Shown: positions 1 through 6,064, numbered from the stretch's first letter. The stretch is 8,002 bases of DNA from Eubacteriales Family XIII. Incertae Sedis bacterium (GCA_031280075.1 JAITHG010000019.1:1-8002), one strand, 5' to 3'. Made by a program: numbers and translations. The notes: generated by a model from the letters alone, not told the origin.

Positions 1-71
1 CAACGGCAGAGCAGAGGCAGGCGCACCCGGCACAGATCGCACCCACAGAGACAGAGAGGATCAGGACATGA
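1..71 (+). other. T-poor spacer or 3' end of an upstream gene
   Basis: These bases before the delta-subunit gene contain only two T residues (positions 36 and 61) and repeated CAGAG-like words. One frame (codons starting at position 3) is open to a TGA at 69-71 that would overlap the delta ATG as ATGA, the same junction used between delta and alpha. This could therefore be the last codons of an upstream gene such as the gamma subunit. The frame of the delta gene is also open to the window edge, so a fusion cannot be excluded. The biased composition resembles the spacer at 1611-1738, which argues for non-coding spacer instead. The purine-rich stretch AGAGAGGA at about 53-60 is a good ribosome binding site for the delta gene. 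Confidence 0.35.
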
Positions 72-403
72 CGAGAACGAACCTAATGAAGCACATCAGC
101 GAACAGTCCACGTGGCGGGAGATCACGGAGGGCGGCTTCGTCTACGGCTCGGGTAATTCCGCATTTTTCAACACGGGCGACTGGCGTACACGTGCGCCGC
201 ACTGGCACCCGGACAAATGCCGCCAGTGCCTGCTCTGCTTCCCTGTCTGCCCGGACAGCTCCATCCCCGTCGAAAACAGCAAGCGGCAGCAGTTCGACTT
301 CGACCACTGCAAGGGCTGCGCCATCTGCGCGAAGGTCTGCCCCTTCGGCGCGATCACGATGGCGTCAGGCGCAGAGGCTGACACGGAAGGGGGCAAGGCA
401 TGA
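68..403 (+). CDS. porD: Pyruvate:ferredoxin oxidoreductase (pyruvate synthase) delta subunit
   Basis: This small ferredoxin-like subunit passes electrons from the TPP/4Fe-4S catalytic core to soluble ferredoxin during CoA-dependent oxidative decarboxylation of pyruvate, or the reverse in pyruvate synthesis. It acts in the cytoplasm. The 111 residues show two classic 4Fe-4S motifs: Cys51, Cys54, Cys57 with Cys61 followed by Pro, and Cys81, Cys84, Cys87 with Cys91 followed by Pro. In each motif the last Cys probably ligates the other cluster, as in bacterial 2[4Fe-4S] ferredoxins. The N-terminal 45 residues, including GDWRTRAPHW, are typical of PorD-type subunits. The start at 68 has a purine-rich ribosome binding site (AGAGAGGA) about 7 nt upstream; Met7 at position 86 is a weaker alternative. 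The stop overlaps the next ATG by 4 bp, so alpha is probably translationally coupled. The length is usual for the family. Confidence 0.93.
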   Translation: MTRTNLMKHISEQSTWREITEGGFVYGSGNSAFFNTGDWRTRAPHWHPDKCRQCLLCFPVCPDSSIPVENSKRQQFDFDHCKGCAICAKVCPFGAITMASGAEADTEGGKA

Positions 404-1575
404 GCAAGCGCGACAGGATGTCAGGCAACCAAGCAGTCGCGACCGCCACCCGCCAGATCAATCCAGATGTGATCGCGGCATTCCCCATCACGCCCTCGAC
501 GGAGATTCCTCAGTACGTATCCTCCTTCAAGGCGGAGGGGCTGATCGACACGGAGTTCATCGCGGTCGAGTCCGAGCACAGCGCGATGTCGGCGTGCATC
601 GGGGCGAGTGCGGCGGGCGTGCGCGCCATGACGGCGACGAGCTCGGCGGGCATGGCGCTCATGTACGAGATGCTCTACATCGCCGCCTCCGACCGCCTGC
701 CCATCGTGCTTGCGGCGGTCAACCGCGCCTTGACAGGTCCAATCAACATCAACGCCGACCACTCCGACAGCATGGGCGCGCGCGACGCGGGCTGGATCCA
801 GATCTACAGCGAGAACGCGCAGGAAGCCTACGACAACATGCTCATGGCAAATCGCATCGGCGAGGATCCGCGCGTGAAGCTGCCCGTCATGGTCTGCCAG
901 GACGGCTTCATCACGAGCCACGGCATCGAGAACATCCTCATCGAGGAAGAAGCGGAAGCACGTGCATTCGTCGGGGACTACCGCCCAGAAAAATTCCTGC
1001 TCAACCCGGAGGAGAGCCTCGCGGTGGGTCCCTACAGCGTCTCTCCCTACGTCATCGAGATGAAGCGCGCGGAGCACGAGGCGATGGTGAACGCGAAGCA
1101 GGTCATCCTGGAGGTCGCGGCGGACTTCGAAAAGACGTTCGGGCGCAGCTACGGTTTCTTCGAGGCGTACCGCATGGAGGACGCAGAACTGGGGCTGCTG
1201 CTCATGAGCTCGGCGGCGGGCACGGCGAAGGACGCGGTGGACAGGCTGCGCGAACAGGGTATCAAGGCAGGGCTCGTGAAGCTGCGCGTCTTCCGCCCCT
1301 TCCCGGCGGACGAGCTGGCAGAGATCCTGTCGGGGCTGTCCGCGCTTGCCATCCTGGACAGAAGCGACGGTTTCTCCGCGACGGGCGGACCGCTGAACGC
1401 CGAAGTCCGCGCCGCGCTCTACGGACGCGCCCAGACGAAGGTGGCAGGCTATATCTACGGGCTCGGCGGGCGCGACATGCGCGTAGCGGACTTCGAAGCG
1501 GTCTTCGGGGAGCTGGAGGCGCTGCTGAAGGGCGCAGAGCTGCCGTATTGCCGCTACCTCGGTGTCCGGGAGTGA
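400..1575 (+). CDS. porA: Pyruvate:ferredoxin oxidoreductase alpha subunit
   Basis: The alpha subunit forms, with beta, the pyruvate- and TPP-binding core that makes acetyl-CoA, CO2 and reduced ferredoxin. Over 391 residues it has the expected two parts: an N-terminal pyrimidine-binding domain (about 8-235) and a C-terminal transketolase-C-like domain (about 260-385). Recognisable family motifs are FPITPSTEIPQYV at 28-40, VESEHSAMSA at 56-65 (the glutamates here include the one expected to activate TPP), and NRALTGPININADHSD at 108-123, whose Arg109 matches the conserved substrate-binding region as I recall it. The GTG- and ATG-rich neighbourhood offers no better start than 400, which overlaps the porD stop (ATGA) and has a GAAGGGGG ribosome binding site. 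The length is normal and no cluster-binding cysteines are expected or seen. A related 2-oxoacid oxidoreductase (2-ketoisovalerate or 2-oxoglutarate type) is less likely because the partner beta subunit looks pyruvate-type. Confidence 0.95.
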   Translation: MSKRDRMSGNQAVATATRQINPDVIAAFPITPSTEIPQYVSSFKAEGLIDTEFIAVESEHSAMSACIGASAAGVRAMTATSSAGMALMYEMLYIAASDRLPIVLAAVNRALTGPININADHSDSMGARDAGWIQIYSENAQEAYDNMLMANRIGEDPRVKLPVMVCQDGFITSHGIENILIEEEAEARAFVGDYRPEKFLLNPEESLAVGPYSVSPYVIEMKRAEHEAMVNAKQVILEVAADFEKTFGRSYGFFEAYRMEDAELGLLLMSSAAGTAKDAVDRLREQGIKAGLVKLRVFRPFPADELAEILSGLSALAILDRSDGFSATGGPLNAEVRAALYGRAQTKVAGYIYGLGGRDMRVADFEAVFGELEALLKGAELPYCRYLGVRE

Positions 1576-1579
1576 CAGA

Positions 1580-1602
1580 CGGTCGCCCTTGCGGCTTGAC
1601 CG
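1580..1602 (+). other. Small hairpin just after porA
   Basis: Five bases past the porA stop, C-GGTC-GCC at 1580-1587 can pair with GGC-TT-GACC-G at 1593-1602. The stem is 8 bp with a two-base TT bulge and a 5-nt loop. It is followed by AT-rich sequence (TATTATTATAAC) but no T run, so it is not a standard intrinsic terminator. It could protect the 3' end of a processed porDA transcript or slow RNA polymerase between alpha and beta. This is structure by eye only. Confidence 0.3.
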
Positions 1603-1610
1603 GCAATCAC

Positions 1611-1738
1611 TATTATTATAACGATAACAACAATAACAGCAGCAGCAACAGCAACAACAACAACCGCAGCAGCAGCAGCAGCAATAATAATACTAAGCAT
1701 GCAAGCATGCAAGCAAACAAACAGCCAAGCAAGCGAAA
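1611..1738. repeat. Low-complexity triplet spacer between porA and porB
   Basis: Read in steps of three from 1611, this stretch is TAT x3, then AAC, GAT, AAC, AAC, AAT, AAC, AGC x3, AAC, AGC, AAC x4, CGC, AGC x5 (1668-1682), AAT x3 and ACT. It continues into a tandem GCATGCAA x2 (about 1699-1714) and a run of AAGC/AAAC words to 1738. T is nearly absent from 1635 to 1682. The track is an A/C/G microsatellite of mixed AAC and AGC units. As RNA it should be largely unstructured. The SD of porB (AGGAG at 1747-1751) follows directly. No gene is evident here: the Asn/Ser-rich frame at 1611-1745 has no credible start of its own. Confidence 0.8.
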
Positions 1739-1760
1739 CACCTGACAGGAGAACAGAGCC

Positions 1761-2705
1761 ATGGCATATCAGGCATACACACTCAAAGACGTATCAGGCC
1801 GTCCGGAGCGCCTCGCCCCCGGGCACCGCATGTGCGCGGGCTGCGGTTCGACGGTGGGGATCCGAGGCGTGCTGCGCGCGCTGCGCCCCGAGGATCGGGC
1901 AGTCATCACCTGCGCGACGAGCTGCCTTGAGGTCTCGTCCATGACCTACCCTTACACGGCATGGGAGGATTCCTTCATCCACACCGCTTTCGAGAACGCT
2001 GCCTCCACGACGAGCGGGGTCGAGGCGGCCTATACGGCGATGAAGAAGAAGGGCAGACTCGACGAGACGTACAAGTTCATCACCTTCGGAGGGGACGGCG
2101 GGACATACGACATCGGCTTCCAGTCGCTCTCGGGCGCGATGGAGCGTGGCACGGACATGGTCTACGTCTGCTACGACAACGAGGCGTACATGAACACGGG
2201 CATCCAGCGCTCGTCCTCCACGCCGCTTTACGCCGACACGACCACTTCGGTGGCAGGCAGCAAGTCCGACGGCAAGCCGCAGTTCAAGAAGGATCTGACG
2301 CAGATCATGGCGGCACACCACATCCCTTACGTGGCGCAGACCACCTTCGTCGGGAACTTCAAGGACTTGCATCACAAGGCAGAGGCTGCCATCTACACGG
2401 AGGGACCGGCCTTCCTGAACATCCTCGCCCCCTGCCCGAGGGGCTGGCGCTACGAGGAATCCCTGCTCATGGACATCTGCAAGGCGGCGGTCGAAAGCTG
2501 CGTCTGGCCCCTCTTCGAGGTCATCGAAGGCGAGTGGGTGCTCAACTATGAGCCCAAGAACAAGCTGCCTGTCGCTGAATACCTGAAGATGCAGGGGCGT
2601 TTTGCACATCTCTTTGCGCCCGGGAACGAAGCTCTCATCCAGGACATCCAGGACGGCATCGACAGGCGCTGGGAAGAGCTGCGGACACTCTGCGGCGCAG
2701 CGTGA
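1761..2705 (+). CDS. porB: Pyruvate:ferredoxin oxidoreductase beta subunit (TPP-binding)
   Basis: The beta subunit binds the TPP diphosphate, Mg2+ and the proximal 4Fe-4S cluster. In its 314 residues the TPP motif begins with GDGG at 111-114, and the run DNEAYMNTGIQRSS (139-152) supplies the downstream Asn residues of the motif. Cluster ligands are visible as Cys25 and Cys28 in MCAGCG, with Cys51 or Cys55 and Cys225 (APCPRGW) completing the set. This pattern, including TYDIGFQSLSGAMERG after GDGG, is characteristic of pyruvate synthase beta subunits rather than KorB or VorB. The start at 1761 has a clear AGGAG 9 nt upstream. The gene lies 185 bp after porA, an unusually long gap for this operon, filled by a triplet-repeat spacer. 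It is the last por gene in view. Length and motifs are complete. Confidence 0.95.
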   Translation: MAYQAYTLKDVSGRPERLAPGHRMCAGCGSTVGIRGVLRALRPEDRAVITCATSCLEVSSMTYPYTAWEDSFIHTAFENAASTTSGVEAAYTAMKKKGRLDETYKFITFGGDGGTYDIGFQSLSGAMERGTDMVYVCYDNEAYMNTGIQRSSSTPLYADTTTSVAGSKSDGKPQFKKDLTQIMAAHHIPYVAQTTFVGNFKDLHHKAEAAIYTEGPAFLNILAPCPRGWRYEESLLMDICKAAVESCVWPLFEVIEGEWVLNYEPKNKLPVAEYLKMQGRFAHLFAPGNEALIQDIQDGIDRRWEELRTLCGAA

Positions 2706-2712
2706 GCGTGCC

Positions 2713-3531
2713 ATGCCCCCATCCCCGGCGCATACGATACCGCTGCGATACCCGGTTCTCCTCGTGCACGGTTCGGGTGTCAGGGATCGTCCTTTCGGCT
2801 TGATCGATTATTGGGGGCGCATCCCGAAGGCGCTGGCAGACTGCGGCATCCCGGTCTATTATGGGCAGACGGATGCTTGGGGCTCCATCGAGAGCAATGC
2901 GGAGTGCATCCGGGGGCGCATCGGGGACATCCTTCGGGATGAGGGCACCGAGAAGGTGAACATCGTCGCGCACTCGCGGGGCGGGCTCGAGGCGCGCCAC
3001 GCCATCAGCACGCTCGGGATGGCGCATGCCGTCGCCTCGCTGACGACCATCGCAACGCCGCACCATGGCGTGAAGGCGATGAACATAGCCCTCGGGCTGC
3101 CGCTGTGGTTTTACCGCCTCGTCGCCTTCGTCGTAGACCGCCTGGCGCGGCTGTTCGGGGACAGGCAGCCGGATTTCTTCACGAGCAGCAGGCAACTTTC
3201 GGAGCGGTGCTGCAGGCGATTCAACGAGTGCAACCCGGACAGCCCGGACGTTTATTGCCAGAGTTACGCCGCCAGGATGAAGCACTGTTTTGGCGACCCC
3301 TTCTACCTGCTCATGAATCCCTTCATCCGGCTCACCGACGGGGAAAACGACGGGCTGTGCCCTGTAGAGTCGGCGAAATGGGGGGAGTTTCAAGGCGTGG
3401 TGGTCTCGCAGGGGCTGCGCGATGTCTCCCACATCGGCATCATCGACCGGTACGGGATCCGCTACAAAGGGTGGGACATCCCGTCCTTCTACGTGGGGAT
3501 TGTGGAGGCGCTGGCGAGGAAAGGGATGTAG
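2713..3531 (+). CDS. Alpha/beta-hydrolase, lipase/esterase type, cytoplasmic
   Basis: This 272-residue protein has the order of features of bacterial lipases. An oxyanion-hole segment VLLVHGSG lies at 15-22. The nucleophile elbow is AHSRG at 86-90, giving Ser88 in the AxSxG form seen in Bacillus lipases. TIATPHHG at 113-119 is a lipase-like strand, the likely acid is Asp213 in ENDGLCP, and the likely base is His240 in DVSHIG. No signal peptide or strong membrane segment is present; a hydrophobic patch at about 126-141 may be part of a lid. It should hydrolyse an ester or acyl substrate inside the cell, but the substrate is unknown. The ATG at 2713 is 7 nt after the porB stop and has no good ribosome binding site, so translation may depend on coupling to porB. 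The same frame is open further upstream inside porB, but that part looks like overlap noise. Why it follows a pyruvate oxidoreductase is unclear. Confidence 0.8.
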   Translation: MPPSPAHTIPLRYPVLLVHGSGVRDRPFGLIDYWGRIPKALADCGIPVYYGQTDAWGSIESNAECIRGRIGDILRDEGTEKVNIVAHSRGGLEARHAISTLGMAHAVASLTTIATPHHGVKAMNIALGLPLWFYRLVAFVVDRLARLFGDRQPDFFTSSRQLSERCCRRFNECNPDSPDVYCQSYAARMKHCFGDPFYLLMNPFIRLTDGENDGLCPVESAKWGEFQGVVVSQGLRDVSHIGIIDRYGIRYKGWDIPSFYVGIVEALARKGM

Positions 3532-3545
3532 AACGGCGCATCTCA

Positions 3546-3554
3546 TGGTATACT
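3546..3554 (+). promoter_or_regulatory. Extended -10 promoter directly upstream of scpA
   Basis: TGGTATACT contains a TGn extension (3546-3548) and the hexamer TATACT (3549-3554), one mismatch from TATAAT. There is no recognisable -35 box at the usual distance (3526-3531 is ATGTAG), which extended -10 promoters tolerate. Counting seven bases on from the hexamer puts transcription start at about 3561, one base before the scpA ATG. This would give scpA, scpB and the HAD gene their own promoter independent of por. Confidence 0.5.
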
Positions 3555-3561
3555 TTATCCC

Positions 3562-4425
3562 ATGTCATACAAGGTAAAGCTCAATATCTTCGAAGGACCC
3601 TTCGATCTGCTCGTCTACCTCATCGAGAATGCGGAGATGAGCATCTACGACATCAGGGTGTCAGAAATCACGGCACAGTACCTGCGCTACATCGAACAGA
3701 TGCGCGAACAGGACGTCATGGTAGGTGCCGAGTTCCTCGTGCTCGCGGCCACCCTCATCGAGCTGAAGTCCAAGATGCTGCTGCCGCGCATCCGGGTGGA
3801 TGGGGAGATCGAGGAGGATCCGCGCACCGACCTCACCCAGAAGCTTGCCCTGTATACGAAGTACAAGAAGCTGGCCGCCCTGCTCGAGGCGCAGTTGGAC
3901 GAGGCGGCGCTGAAGCATACGAAGCCGCAGGAGGATCTCAGCCCCTTCACGGGGGAGCCGGACGAGTTCCTGCGAATGGATGTCCAGCAGTTCGTGGCAG
4001 CGTTCAAGGCGTTTTTGTACAAACGGCAGAAGGGCGAGGAGCTGCAGCGGATCCAAGACCGCATCGCGCACGAGCGCATGACGGTCGCAAACAAGAAGAA
4101 CATCATCGGCCGCCTGCTCGCTAAGGCGAAGGACGGCGTGCTGCGCTTCCGCGAACTGCTCGCGGCAGGGCAGGAGCGCTACGACAAGGTCGTCACCTTC
4201 GTGTCCCTGCTCGAGATGGCGAAGGCGGGGCTGCTGCGCGTGGGGCAGGAAGGCAATTTCACGGAGATCGCCGTGTATCCGCCGGACGCGCCTGCTGATG
4301 AGGTCATTGGGACGGCAACCGCTGGGACGGTAGCCGCAGGGACGGAGGCCGCAGCAACAACTGCCGCAGAAGCAGAAGAAGAACCGGCGCAGGCAGGGGC
4401 GGCAGACGGAAAGGCAGGGCAGTGA
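3562..4425 (+). CDS. scpA: Segregation and condensation protein A (kleisin)
   Basis: ScpA is the kleisin that bridges the two heads of the SMC dimer and, with ScpB, forms the bacterial condensin that compacts and segregates the chromosome. The N-terminal signature YKVKLNIFEGPFDLL (3-17) and the helix-rich stretch with SEITAQYLRYIEQM (34-47) form the part that contacts the SMC neck. The winged-helix C-domain around VTFVSLLEMAKAGLLRV (211-227) binds the SMC cap. The protein is 287 residues, longer than the usual 240-265, because residues about 241-287 form an Ala/Glu/Thr/Gly tail with a three-copy pentapeptide repeat. The start is fixed by the conserved N-terminus, yet no Shine-Dalgarno sequence precedes it, and an extended -10 element ends 7 nt before the ATG. 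scpB follows one base after the stop. Confidence 0.95.
   Translation: MSYKVKLNIFEGPFDLLVYLIENAEMSIYDIRVSEITAQYLRYIEQMREQDVMVGAEFLVLAATLIELKSKMLLPRIRVDGEIEEDPRTDLTQKLALYTKYKKLAALLEAQLDEAALKHTKPQEDLSPFTGEPDEFLRMDVQQFVAAFKAFLYKRQKGEELQRIQDRIAHERMTVANKKNIIGRLLAKAKDGVLRFRELLAAGQERYDKVVTFVSLLEMAKAGLLRVGQEGNFTEIAVYPPDAPADEVIGTATAGTVAAGTEAAATTAAEAEEEPAQAGAADGKAGQ
4309..4353 (+). repeat. Three-copy 15-bp tandem repeat in the scpA tail
   Basis: Three adjacent 15-base units start at 4309, 4324 and 4339, each beginning GGGACGG and sharing a CCGC core near the end. They differ at about two to five positions between copies. In frame they encode the pentapeptides GTATA, GTVAA and GTEAA (ScpA residues 250-264). 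The repeat keeps frame, so gain or loss of a unit would only change tail length. It lies beyond the folded C-terminal domain and probably in a disordered tail. Confidence 0.85.
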
Positions 4426-4426
4426 C

Positions 4427-5110
4427 ATGCCGACAGAAAAGGCGATCAAATCCGCGTTCGAATCGATGCTCTTCGTCTGGGGCGAACCGCTCGACCCGAA
4501 GATCGCGGCGAACGCGATGGGAATCGAAAAATCCGAGGCGACGGAGCTCTTCCGGAAGCTCATGCACGAATACAGCGCGCGCGAAAGCGGCATCCGCATC
4601 CGCGAGGTGGGCGGCATGTTCCAGCTCGTCACCGATGCAAACAACCATGACTACATCCGGGCGATCTGCACGCCTGTGCGCGAGCGCAGGCTCTCCCAGG
4701 CTGCCCTGGAGACCCTCGCCATCGTCGCCTACCGGCAGCCCGTGACAAAGAGCGAGATAGACTCCATCCGGGGTATCAAGAGCGAGCGCGTGCTCGACGG
4801 GCTCATGAACAAGGGGCTGGTCGAGGAGCGCGGGCGCGCCGACCAGGTGGGGCGCCCCATCCTCTACGGGACGACATCCGCCTTCCTGGAACACCTGGAT
4901 CTGAAAAACCTGAAGGAGCTGCCCGAGCTCGACGACCTGGAGACCGCCGTCCGCCTCGAGGGGCAGGACGAGGAGGTGGATCCGCGCCAGACGCGGCTCG
5001 ACCTCGCCCAGGTGGGGGCACCTGCCGAGCAGCGCGCGGATCCGCCCGCCGTGGCACCTGCCCCTGCCGAAGCAGCAGCCCCGGGCGAACCAACACAACC
5101 CGAGGTCTGA
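4427..5110 (+). CDS. scpB: Segregation and condensation protein B
   Basis: ScpB dimerises through its N-terminal winged helix and binds the middle of ScpA in the SMC-ScpAB condensin. The 227 residues contain a first winged-helix domain (about 5-80, with IRIREVGGMFQLVT at 56-69) and a second (about 85-165). The second carries the family hallmark LSQAALETLAIVAYRQPVTK (89-108), with RGIKSERVL at 115-123 and GRPILYGTT at 142-150. The core ends near 170; residues about 186-227 are a Pro/Ala/Glu-rich tail longer than in most ScpB proteins (commonly 170-200 residues in total). The ATG lies one base after the scpA TGA, and the purine-rich scpA end (AAAGG and AGGG words at about 4409-4421) can serve as ribosome binding site. 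Co-translation with scpA is therefore likely and fits a fixed subunit ratio. Confidence 0.95.
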   Translation: MPTEKAIKSAFESMLFVWGEPLDPKIAANAMGIEKSEATELFRKLMHEYSARESGIRIREVGGMFQLVTDANNHDYIRAICTPVRERRLSQAALETLAIVAYRQPVTKSEIDSIRGIKSERVLDGLMNKGLVEERGRADQVGRPILYGTTSAFLEHLDLKNLKELPELDDLETAVRLEGQDEEVDPRQTRLDLAQVGAPAEQRADPPAVAPAPAEAAAPGEPTQPEV

Positions 5111-5111
5111 C

Positions 5112-5987
5112 ATGCCCCCGCCTGCACCGCAGCACAGCATCCCCAAACTGCCCCTCGCCGGCGCGGACATCCGCCTCGTCGCCACCGACCTGGACGGCAC
5201 GCTCCTGAGCCCGGAAATGCGCGTCACGGTCGAAAACCGCGCCGCCCTTGAGCGCTGCTCCGCCCGGGGCATCGAAATCGTCGTGGCGACCGGGCGCTCC
5301 CTGCGCTCCATCCCGGACGAAGTCCGCTCCATCCACGGGCTCCGGTGGCTCGTCTGCGCGAACGGCGCGAAGATCTACGACAACGATACCTTCGAGACCG
5401 TCTACGCCGACTGCCTAGACCCGCATGCCATCGAGAGCGTCTGGCCACTCATCCAGGACACACGGCTCATGAAGGAGGTCTTCTGGGAGGGGATTCCCTA
5501 CACGCAGGCCGCCGCCATCGAGGATCCCGGTCGCTTCGGCGTGCCGCGCACCTTTCACGACTACGTCCGCAGTACGCGCATGCCGGTGCCCGACATCGCG
5601 GCCTTCACAGAGCAACACATTGCGGAGATCGAAAACATCAACTTCATCCACCGGGACGAGGCGCACCGCGTCCAGCTGTTGCATGAGTTGGCTGTAAACG
5701 ACGGTCTCTATACCCTGACGACCTCGCTCCCCTTCAACTACGAGATCGGCGGCGCGGATACGAGCAAGGCGCACGCACTCGCGCAGCTCTGCGAAAGGCT
5801 CGGCATAGAGCGCCGACAGACCCTGTGCATAGGGGACAACAACAACGATGTTTCCATGCTTTCCTTCGCAGGCATCGGTGTGGCTATGGGAGACGCGAGC
5901 GAAGCCGCAAAGGAGGCGGCAGACTTCATCACGCTGGACTGCGAGGAGGACGGGGTCGCGTTTGCCATCCAAGTCCTTGTAGAATAA
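5112..5987 (+). CDS. Cof-type HAD-family phosphatase
   Basis: This is a haloacid-dehalogenase superfamily hydrolase of the Cof/YidA type with a C2 cap, expected to dephosphorylate small metabolites such as sugar phosphates or nucleotides through an aspartyl-phosphate intermediate. All four catalytic motifs are present in 291 residues: motif I ATDLDGTLL with nucleophile Asp26 and acid Asp28; motif II VATGRS with Thr60; motif III Lys219 in DTSKAHAL; motif IV GDNNNDVSML with Asp242 and Asp246. The cap domain fills roughly 90-205. The usual Cof motif IV is GDxxND; the triple Asn here fits it. A 20-residue Pro-rich extension precedes the fold. The start is one base after the scpB TGA, an identical TGACATG junction to scpA/scpB, so it is probably co-translated. 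No link to chromosome segregation is known to me; the true substrate cannot be read from sequence. Confidence 0.93.
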   Translation: MPPPAPQHSIPKLPLAGADIRLVATDLDGTLLSPEMRVTVENRAALERCSARGIEIVVATGRSLRSIPDEVRSIHGLRWLVCANGAKIYDNDTFETVYADCLDPHAIESVWPLIQDTRLMKEVFWEGIPYTQAAAIEDPGRFGVPRTFHDYVRSTRMPVPDIAAFTEQHIAEIENINFIHRDEAHRVQLLHELAVNDGLYTLTTSLPFNYEIGGADTSKAHALAQLCERLGIERRQTLCIGDNNNDVSMLSFAGIGVAMGDASEAAKEAADFITLDCEEDGVAFAIQVLVE

Positions 5988-6006
5988 CGGTCAATCTGTA
6001 GAATAA
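5978..6006 (+). repeat. 10-bp direct repeat across the HAD stop codon
   Basis: TGTAGAATAA occurs perfectly at 5978-5987, where its TAA is the stop codon of the HAD gene, and again at 5997-6006, 19 bases later. The 9 bases between differ from what follows the second copy. It may be the footprint of a small duplication or chance in AT-rich sequence. Confidence 0.5.
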
Positions 6007-6015
6007 TGTAAACAG

Positions 6016-6064
6016 TGCCTGAGTTTCCCTACGGTTCATCAAATCTTCAGGCAGCCCATTTTTT
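6016..6064 (+). terminator. Possible intrinsic terminator of the scpA-scpB-HAD unit
   Basis: TGCCTGA at 6016-6022 is the exact inverse of TCAGGCA at 6047-6053, and six T residues follow at 6059-6064. The stem is only 7 bp, the loop is 24 nt and five bases separate stem and T run, so this is a weak candidate. Its place 29 bp after the last gene of the unit and before an independent promoter makes it reasonable. Confidence 0.4.

Noticed and set aside
1596..1622. Possible internal promoter before porB (TTGACC, then TATAAC)
   Set aside because: The -35 match is good, but the spacer is only 15 bp and the -35 falls inside a hairpin stem. I do not call it without a mapped 5' end.
1635..1740. CRISPR array
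   Set aside because: The repeats are 3-8 bp units in direct tandem without spacers, so this is a microsatellite.
192..1745. A 517-codon + strand open frame overlapping porD, porA and the spacer
   Set aside because: It is out of frame with two clearly recognisable genes, is extremely Arg/Gly/Ala rich, and arises from the high GC of the third codon positions. Only its tail over the triplet repeat is noted as a finding.
1794..2714. A 306-codon minus-strand frame opposite porB
   Set aside because: It is a complement shadow of a well-supported gene, with Arg/His/Val-rich composition and no family motif.
2713..2760. Similar Pro-rich N-termini of the hydrolase (MPPSPAHTIP) and the HAD protein (MPPPAPQHSIP)
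   Set aside because: The DNA differs and the likeness is short. High GC makes Pro/Ala-rich ends common, so I give it no weight.
3105..4124. A 339-codon + strand frame spanning the hydrolase and scpA
   Set aside because: It crosses two genes with fixed frames, has no recognisable domain and shows shadow-type composition.
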